Shown piece after piece: positions 58,320-64,000 of a DNA stretch of 64,000 nucleotides. Position numbers and translations under genes: made by a program. A model generated the notes under the pieces. It did no database searches and was not told the origin of the DNA. It worked only from the letters and a program-made list of their open reading frames with translations. The stretch spans positions 1 to 64,000 of the forward strand of contig NZ_CP142884.1 of the NCBI RefSeq assembly GCF_040760075.1, in the 5' to 3' direction. This stretch comes from Sphingobacterium sp. R2. GTDB taxonomy: Bacteria > Bacteroidota > Bacteroidia > Sphingobacteriales > Sphingobacteriaceae. Positions within the stretch are counted from its first letter, which is position 1. Each line of letters starts with the position of its first letter.

Positions 58320-59033
58320 CTATTTAAAGGCTACATACGAGGCGAAACATAAATTCTTGTGCAAAACATCCACATTGTTAAAACCAACATCGGTCAATAA
58401 ATTGAGCTGGTAAACCAGGGATCTCGGCGTATCCTCATGTTTAATATAGTCAAAAACATGATCACGATACTCCTCATCCTTCAATTTAGTTAAATATTCA
58501 CCATATTTCTCCTTATAAATTAGCTCTTGGAGATAAACGTTATTCTGTTCTATCAAATCAAAAATCCATACACTTCCACCCGATTTTAGCAGACGGAATA
58601 ACTTTTTAAAAGTGATTAACCAATCCTCGTCATCCCGTAAGTGATGTAAAACCGAAGTAGCAATAATGACATCGAATTTTTCCTCTTCCAAGGAAACTTC
58701 CCTAAAGTCTCCCTTTATCAACTGTATTTCTCCTTTTGTCAGCGCACTTACACGCTCTTGTGCTCTATTTAACATGGGTTGACTTAAGTCTACAAGACTA
58801 AAATTTGGATTAGATTTCAGTTTTTGTAATAACTTAACATCGTAATTTCCTGCTCCACATCCAATATCCAATATGTTTTTTGCATTTGGATAAACACTTG
58901 CAATGGCATCTGTAATCAGCTCCATGTTCCAAACCGCATCAACTGTGGTCGCTTGGCCTGTTTCTAAATTTGAAAAACGTTCTACATCATTGTCAAACCG
59001 TGCTTCAATTTCCTGTAAAGTTGCTTTATTCAT
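58320..59033 (-). CDS. class I SAM-dependent methyltransferase
   Basis: The 237-residue protein has SAM motif I DIGCGAGNYDVKLL near residue 56, the acidic residue at FSLVDLSQPM and motif IV DVIIATSVLHHLRDDE. It is related in pattern to small-molecule methyltransferases. The substrate is unknown. It is divergent from a LysR regulator gene, with about 167 bp between starts, so LysR control is possible but unsupported. Confidence 0.88.
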   Translation of the reverse strand: MNKATLQEIEARFDNDVERFSNLETGQATTVDAVWNMELITDAIASVYPNAKNILDIGCGAGNYDVKLLQKLKSNPNFSLVDLSQPMLNRAQERVSALTKGEIQLIKGDFREVSLEEEKFDVIIATSVLHHLRDDEDWLITFKKLFRLLKSGGSVWIFDLIEQNNVYLQELIYKEKYGEYLTKLKDEEYRDHVFDYIKHEDTPRSLVYQLNLLTDVGFNNVDVLHKNLCFASYVAFK

Positions 59034-59200
59034 CTCTAAATTATTGTTTTTTTAATTCGGACTAGCCTCATAGAGCATGACCATATGCAGAATGATTATA
59101 TTGTGGCCCACCCATTATTTTTTAACAATTTAAAGGTAAGACTAACTGAAATTCATTAAAAATATTTATTTTGTCAAGAATTCATACCAAAAAAGTATCG

Positions 59201-60082
59201 ATGGAAATACGACATCTTATTTATTTCAAAACAGTAGCCGAAGAACTTCATTTTGGCCGAGCAGCAGAACGTCTATTTATGTCCCAACCGCCGTTAAGCC
59301 GGCAGATTAAAGACCTTGAAGACGAGTTGGGGGTCATCCTTTTTTTCAGAACCAACAAACGCGTCGAACTAACAGAAGCCGGTAAATACTTTTTGGAGGA
59401 GGTTGTGGAAATTCTTCAGAATATAGAGCACAGCAAAACAATCACGAAGCAGATCCACAACAATATTTCTGGAGAATTCAAGTTGGGGTATATTAGTTCA
59501 ACGCCCAAGAAAATGCTCGCCACAGTATTGAAACACATTCAACAGAAATTTCCATACTTAAGAGTGAGTCTTTTTGAAACGTCGACACACAAACAGAAAT
59601 TGGCGCTAGAAAATGGTAAACTGGATCTAGGTATAATGCGTTCCCCGATTTATTCGAGTGAATTATTGACCACTCCTCTCTTCGAAGATCCAATGGTAAT
59701 TGTAGGCCCGACACAGATAGTGTTTAGTGATATTAACTTCTTTAATGAAAGTTTTATCTCTTTCAATCAAAAATATGCGTCCGAATACCATCGCCATGTT
59801 ATTAATACGTGTAATCGCATGGGGTTCGAACCTAAGATTGTACATCAGAGCAACTCGATATCTTCTATTCTCGAATTAGTTTCACAAGGTCTGGGATTAG
59901 CAGTAGTCCCCGCTTCCAGTATCAAACAGTATCCACATTTGAAACTAAAAACTATGAAAATTGAAGACATAGATAGCAAAACAGAAATCATCCTGGTATC
60001 CAATAGAAAAAGTAAAAACAGCGCATTAGGCGAATTTATGGATTGTATCCAAAAAGAATACCGTAAATTTAACGCCTCCTAA
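59201..60082 (+). CDS. LysR-family transcriptional regulator
   Basis: The 293-residue protein has an N-terminal winged HTH (FGRAAERLFMSQPPLSRQIK, about 18-37) and a periplasmic-binding-like effector domain (about 90-290). ATG 59201 (MEIRHLIYF) is the family start. An in-frame TTG 59171 only adds ten residues. LysR proteins usually act on a divergent neighbour, here the methyltransferase gene. The effector is unknown. Confidence 0.92.
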   Translation: MEIRHLIYFKTVAEELHFGRAAERLFMSQPPLSRQIKDLEDELGVILFFRTNKRVELTEAGKYFLEEVVEILQNIEHSKTITKQIHNNISGEFKLGYISSTPKKMLATVLKHIQQKFPYLRVSLFETSTHKQKLALENGKLDLGIMRSPIYSSELLTTPLFEDPMVIVGPTQIVFSDINFFNESFISFNQKYASEYHRHVINTCNRMGFEPKIVHQSNSISSILELVSQGLGLAVVPASSIKQYPHLKLKTMKIEDIDSKTEIILVSNRKSKNSALGEFMDCIQKEYRKFNAS

Positions 60083-60232
60083 AGAATTGTTGGATTGATT
60101 ATTTACATCCCTATCTCTGCTGAATGATCAGTTGCATTAATCGCCCCTTTATTTATCTGAGCTACCTATGGATAAGGTTTACTTCGTATTGAATCAATAA
60201 TTATTGCTTTTCATTAGAAAAGATTTCCTTAC

Positions 60233-60646
60233 ATGCATACGATTACTAAAATCTCAACAAATCAATTGATGAGAAGCCATCTTCTCTTACTCCTTTTCTT
60301 AATTACTCAATTGCTTCCGACATTTTTATCTGCGCAGTTCACATCAGTCGAAATAGATCTTACAGAAGTGATGCATCGGTATAAAGCAATTGGTCTCCGC
60401 GTCGTCGTTGTCAAAAACATTAAGATTGAGTATCACAAATTATGGATATAAAAATTTTGGAACAGATACTCCGCTTTTAAAAATGACATCTTTAGAATAG
60501 CTTCTATTTCAACGTCTTTCACCCAAAGTGGGAATATGGTCTTACAGTCATCAAAAATCGTTGCAATATTCCGAATTGTAAAGAAATTCAACCCCTTAGG
60601 AAAAGGTTGTATAAATGTGCTTAATGCCTGTATAAAAGGAAAATAA
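60233..60646 (+). pseudogene. decayed serine hydrolase (beta-lactamase-like) remnant
   Basis: The first frame (60233-60451) encodes a signal peptide (about 15-35) and VEIDLTEVMHRYKAIGLRVVVVKN. The similarity continues as NYGYKNFGTDTPLL in another frame from 60438. It then returns to the first frame from 60482 as NDIFRIASISTSFT, which matches the SxxK region of class C/serine hydrolases. Two frameshifts are therefore needed. The Lys of SxxK is replaced (SIST), and after that the frame diverges until TAA at 60646. The rest of a normal 350-500 residue enzyme is missing. It is a degraded gene, not a functional small one. Confidence 0.7.
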
Positions 60647-60656
60647 ACATATCAAT

Positions 60657-60713
60657 TAAAATGAGCGAATAAAAAGAGCTGCAAAATGCAGCTCTTTTTA
60701 TTCGCTCATTTTA
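60657..60713. terminator. bidirectional terminator, 27-bp perfect stem
   Basis: 60657-60683 and 60687-60713 are exact 27-bp inverted copies with a 3-nt loop (AAA). The GC-rich inner part (AGAGCTGCA) is flanked by A/T runs. It ends the glutathione peroxidase gene (stop at 60720) on the minus strand and the pseudogene on the plus strand. Confidence 0.92.
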
Positions 60714-60719
60714 TCACTT

Positions 60720-61238
60720 TTAGTTTTTAACCCAATTTACAATTGCTGGATCGAGTGGATTGGTGGCTGAACGGAAACGGTGTGCAAGCTTACCGTGCTC
60801 ATCGATCAGGAATTTTTCAAAATTCCACTTAATTTCCCCCTTAAAATCGGGATTATCCTGTGCGATTAGATACTTAAATAATGGAGCCATTTGATCACCC
60901 TTAACATCCACTTTCTCTGCCATTAGAAAATCAACACCATAATTTTGTTCACAAAACTCTTGAATCTGCGCATTTGAACCTGGCTCTTGTTGTCCGAAAT
61001 TATTTGCTGGGAACCCTATAATGACCAGCTTATCTCCAAAAGTTTTGTGCAATTCTTGGAGGTCTTTGTACTGTTTTGTAAAACCACATTTAGATGCGGT
61101 ATTCACAATCAATATTTTTTTACCTTTGAAATCAGACATTTTGACTTCTTTACCGTCAAGCGATGTAAACTTAAAATCATAAAAATTGGGATTGCCAAAT
61201 AACATTGACATATACACCATAATAGTAGCGATAATCAT
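60720..61238 (-). CDS. glutathione peroxidase-family protein
   Basis: The 172-residue protein has the peroxidatic Cys51 in NTASKCGFTKQY, where animal GPx1 has selenocysteine, and the conserved KWNFEKFLID (Trp) and FPANNFGQQEPG (Gln) blocks. Bacterial members usually take electrons from thioredoxin and reduce hydroperoxides. The hydrophobic N terminus (about 1-14) could be a weak signal or an over-long start; ATG at residue 10 or 12 is possible. It lies 11 bp after the kinase gene, so the two are probably cotranscribed. Confidence 0.92.
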   Translation of the reverse strand: MIIATIMVYMSMLFGNPNFYDFKFTSLDGKEVKMSDFKGKKILIVNTASKCGFTKQYKDLQELHKTFGDKLVIIGFPANNFGQQEPGSNAQIQEFCEQNYGVDFLMAEKVDVKGDQMAPLFKYLIAQDNPDFKGEIKWNFEKFLIDEHGKLAHRFRSATNPLDPAIVNWVKN

Positions 61239-61249
61239 ATTTAATTATT

Positions 61250-62116
61250 TTAAAGACTTAACAATGAATTACTCTCTCTTTCCAATACGGCGTCGAACAG
61301 CTCGTTAATAGGCGATTTTAAAATGGTGCCTACCTTGATCTGATGTGTATCACAGACTTCCCGTAAAATTAGATCAAAACTATATGCAATAGAACCCACA
61401 AAGTGACAGTCATATTTATTATAATCTGGATAGGTCAAAATTGATGCCTGAACAAATTCTTCAAATCCGCTCTTAACTAAATCAATAATAAAGGGATGCG
61501 TAATATTATCTGACATGAAGGGTGCAAAAGATGCTAGGAATGCATTTGGGCGCTCCTTTTGATACACATTTTTGATGACAATCTCTTTATTGATTCTATA
61601 CTTGTTCGCAAATTTCTCATTCAGATCCCTGGGCATACGTCCATATAGAAAAAGTCTGACTAAATTTTTCCCGAAGTAAGCTCCAGAACCTTCATCACCT
61701 AATACATAGCCATTTCCATTGTGTGAAGGCATCAACTCTTCTCCATCAAAGAAACTGAGATCCGACCCTGTTCCTAAGGTTGCTACATAACCTTTTTTAT
61801 TGCCGCATGTCGCTAAAGCACTTCCAAAAAGATCATTTTCAACAGAAATATAGGCATTTTCAAATAAGGGGGTCAATGCATTCGATACCATTTCCCTACG
61901 ATCAGGGGTGATGCATCCCGCACCAAAGAAATACAATTCTGTAACTTCATCAGCATATGGAATAATTTCGGGTATTTCCTTGATAACACGTGTAATTTCC
62001 TTTTCATTGACAAAAAAAGGATTAAGTCCATTTGTGCTGAATGAGATAGGCGCACTATCTGGCAATTCCAACTTCCAATCCGACTTTGAAGAGCCGCTAT
62101 CAACAACTAAGATCAT
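61250..62116 (-). CDS. BadF/BadG-type N-acetylglucosamine kinase-like protein
   Basis: The 288-residue ASKHA-fold protein has the ATP-binding DSGSSKSDWKL at residues 6-16, the ATLGTGSDLSFFDG block (about 117) and GYVLGDEGSGAYFGK (about 142). It resembles bacterial GlcNAc or glucosamine kinases of the BadF/BadG/BcrA group. It may salvage amino sugars from peptidoglycan or chitin. The substrate is uncertain. A TAAGTTTG -7 box lies at 62155-62162 on the minus strand. Confidence 0.84.
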   Translation of the reverse strand: MILVVDSGSSKSDWKLELPDSAPISFSTNGLNPFFVNEKEITRVIKEIPEIIPYADEVTELYFFGAGCITPDRREMVSNALTPLFENAYISVENDLFGSALATCGNKKGYVATLGTGSDLSFFDGEELMPSHNGNGYVLGDEGSGAYFGKNLVRLFLYGRMPRDLNEKFANKYRINKEIVIKNVYQKERPNAFLASFAPFMSDNITHPFIIDLVKSGFEEFVQASILTYPDYNKYDCHFVGSIAYSFDLILREVCDTHQIKVGTILKSPINELFDAVLERESNSLLSL

Positions 62117-62370
62117 ACAAATTCTTGATTATTTTCCCCAATAAACTATTGTATCAAACTTAGCAAAAATTCTGATAAAAAACAGATTTTTTGCGTCTTT
62201 CAACAAACCTCATAAATAGGATTTCAGTCAAAAGCACCACGAATAATTGTTCAATTCATACAATATCTTTAACTGAAAAATAGTATATTGGAGAGAATTT
62301 CAATATCTCCCTATAGCGTACTATTTTATGCCTATTGCAGTTATTAAAGAACCATTAATATATTTTTTTG

Positions 62371-62402
62371 TTTGATTAATCATACGATACTTTCTAGCTT
62401 TG
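62371..62402 (+). promoter_or_regulatory. promoter of the M61 peptidase gene
   Basis: TTTG (62371-62374) and TAGCTTTG (62395-62402) are spaced 20 bp, a full Bacteroidota promoter. The start ATG lies 25 bp after the -7 box. The remaining divergent intergenic region (62117-62427) holds no other feature that I see. Confidence 0.7.
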
Positions 62403-62427
62403 TGAGCTCATACTAAATTTATTTTTC

Positions 62428-64000
62428 ATGGATAGTGACCATTTAAACATACCCGAAATACATTTTGAAGTAACATTTTCAGAAGTGCAAGCTCATTATA
62501 TTGAGGTGAAAATGAGCATAACAAATCTCAGCCAGCCTTATGTCGACCTAAAAATGCCGGTATGGTCTCCTGGATCTTATTTAATTCGCGAATACGCTAA
62601 AAATGTAGAACGATTCCGATCACTTGACAAAACGGGAAATACAATCAACTATCAAAAAATTTCTAAAAATACCTGGCGAATACCCACAGAATCGTTGGAT
62701 CAAATTGAAGTAGTCTATGCCGTCTATGGGTTTGAAGCTTCAGTACGTACTAATTTTTTTGATAGCGACCATGCTTTTATTGTACCGCCAGCGACATTCT
62801 TCTATATTGATAACCGGATCGACCATCCGACTACAGTCCGCATAAATTTAAAAGATACTTGGACGAGCATATCAACGGGGCTTGAACAAATTGAGGAGCA
62901 TAAATTTTATGCGCCAAATTTTGATATCTTATACGATAGTCCCATCGAAGTTGGTAATCAGGATATCTGGAAATTTCAGGCTGCGGGTGTCGAACATGAA
63001 TGTGCCATGGTTGGAGGGGGAAGTTATGATAAAGCAAAATTGACAAAAGACATCACTCGTATTGTTGAAGAAGAAACCCGTATTTGGGGTTCTAACCCGA
63101 ATAAGCGTTATGTGATTATTACACATAATTATCAGTCTGGAGGTGGCGGGTTAGAACATCTCAATTCCACGGTTTTGGGGGCGTCAAGAAATGCCTATCT
63201 TAACGAGACCAGTTACAAAAATTACCTGAGCCTCGTGGCGCATGAGTATTTTCATCTTTGGAATGTAAAACGCTTACGTCCAAAAGCTTTAGGCCCGTTT
63301 AATTACGATGCCGAAAACTATACGACGGGACTATGGATTATGGAAGGATTCACTTCGTATTATGATAACCTAATTATTAAACGATGTGGATTCTATAGCG
63401 AAAAAGAATACCTCTCTTTGTTAGCTAACGACTTTAATACTATATTGAATCGTCCCGGGCATGCTATACAGTCTGCAGCTGCTTCAAGTTTCGATACTTG
63501 GATTAAATATTATAGACCGGATGAAAATTCAATAAATTCAGGTATATCTTACTATAATAAAGGTGCGATGCTGACGGCATTGCTGGATATTAAAATTATT
63601 GCAGCTACGGAAGGTAAACTAAAATTGGATGATGTTATTCGCGAAGCTTATGAAGAGTTTTTCCTAAAACTTGATCGAGGATTTGAAGAAAATGAATTTA
63701 AAAGTCTTGCTGAACGCATCGCGGGCACTTCCTTAGATGATATTTTCGACGCGGCGCATCAGGATGGCGAACTGGACTATAACGATTATTTCAATCTAGT
63801 TGGTTATGAAATTATTGACACAAATCTCAATAACAACGCCTTAACATTAGGGATTACCACAAATAAAGTAGAGGGCTTAATCTTAGTAACAACCGTGGAA
63901 AAAGATTCTGGCGCATACGAGGCTGGATTGAATGTCAGAGATGAACTCATTGCAATCAACAACATCAGACTCGATGTTAAAGACAAAGAAATTGATTTCA
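62428..64000 (+). CDS. M61-family glycyl aminopeptidase-like protein, 3' truncated by the window
   Basis: The frame is open from ATG 62428 to the window end, 524 residues so far. The zinc motif HEYFH (from residue 272) is followed by LWNVKRLRP, the M61 signature, with the third ligand around MEGFTSYYDN. An N-terminal beta domain (about 10-170) and a PDZ-type domain (starting near 470, DSGAYEAGLNVRDELIAINN) complete the usual plan. It removes N-terminal residues with a preference for Gly or Ala in known members. There is no signal peptide. The 3' end lies outside the window. Confidence 0.92.
   Translation, partial: MDSDHLNIPEIHFEVTFSEVQAHYIEVKMSITNLSQPYVDLKMPVWSPGSYLIREYAKNVERFRSLDKTGNTINYQKISKNTWRIPTESLDQIEVVYAVYGFEASVRTNFFDSDHAFIVPPATFFYIDNRIDHPTTVRINLKDTWTSISTGLEQIEEHKFYAPNFDILYDSPIEVGNQDIWKFQAAGVEHECAMVGGGSYDKAKLTKDITRIVEEETRIWGSNPNKRYVIITHNYQSGGGGLEHLNSTVLGASRNAYLNETSYKNYLSLVAHEYFHLWNVKRLRPKALGPFNYDAENYTTGLWIMEGFTSYYDNLIIKRCGFYSEKEYLSLLANDFNTILNRPGHAIQSAAASSFDTWIKYYRPDENSINSGISYYNKGAMLTALLDIKIIAATEGKLKLDDVIREAYEEFFLKLDRGFEENEFKSLAERIAGTSLDDIFDAAHQDGELDYNDYFNLVGYEIIDTNLNNNALTLGITTNKVEGLILVTTVEKDSGAYEAGLNVRDELIAINNIRLDVKDKEIDF

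Overview
The window looks like chromosomal DNA of a Bacteroidota bacterium of the Sphingobacteriaceae, most likely a Sphingobacterium. The supporting signs are: repeated TAnnTTTG -7 promoter boxes; a fused SecDF; a fused E1 alpha-beta 2-oxoacid dehydrogenase; DAHP synthase fused to chorismate mutase; DUF4290 and DUF5606 genes; TonB-dependent receptor and Omp85 outer membrane proteins; and a 16S anti-Shine-Dalgarno end. The genus call is inference from protein resemblance. I ran no database search. Most genes are housekeeping.

Layout. 1-5.2 kb holds a complete rRNA operon on the minus strand (16S, tRNA-Ile, tRNA-Ala, 23S, 5S, terminator). Two candidate tandem promoters lie upstream of it. 5.2-6.4 kb has no credible gene but holds a GC-rich patch and an array of 11-bp repeats with inverted copies. 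6.4-10.3 kb has an AraC regulator, a YgiD-type extradiol dioxygenase, and a SelT/SelW-like gene followed by Ada-like and AlkB-like DNA alkylation repair genes. 10.4-20.1 kb has an M1 peptidase, an Omp85-type barrel, a lipoprotein, a TonB-dependent receptor and a SWIM-SNF2 helicase. 20.2-30.4 kb is mostly housekeeping: radC, cyclophilin, murA, DUF4290, pcrA-like helicase and guaB. 30.6-37.8 kb has a small barrel protein, secDF, a MarR-FNR-ferredoxin operon and a type II NADH dehydrogenase. 38.2-44.0 kb is the cell-shape cluster mreB-mreC-mreD-PBP2-rodA. 44.0-46.9 kb is a minus-strand operon: frameshifted nuclease, EamA transporter, YigZ and uridine phosphorylase. 47.2-52.8 kb is an aromatic amino acid cluster: attenuator leader, pheA, DAHP synthase-chorismate mutase, aroA, aroC, then a ROK protein. 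52.9-64.0 kb has the fused E1, a DEAD-box helicase, NUDIX, methyltransferase, LysR, a decayed serine hydrolase, glutathione peroxidase, a BadF-type kinase and a 3'-truncated M61 peptidase.

The strongest unlisted signal is an apparent Phe/Tyr transcription attenuator at 47247-47431. It has a good promoter and a 21-codon leader peptide with nine Phe or Tyr codons. An antiterminator arm overlaps the end of that leader, and a mutually exclusive terminator stands just before pheA. It would link charged tRNA-Phe/Tyr supply to the pheA-aroF/CM-aroA genes.

Other points of note are: MurA with Asp in place of the fosfomycin-target Cys; a one-base frameshift in the thermonuclease gene; a decayed serine hydrolase; and intrinsic terminators whose hairpin loops carry the stop codon of the gene they end.
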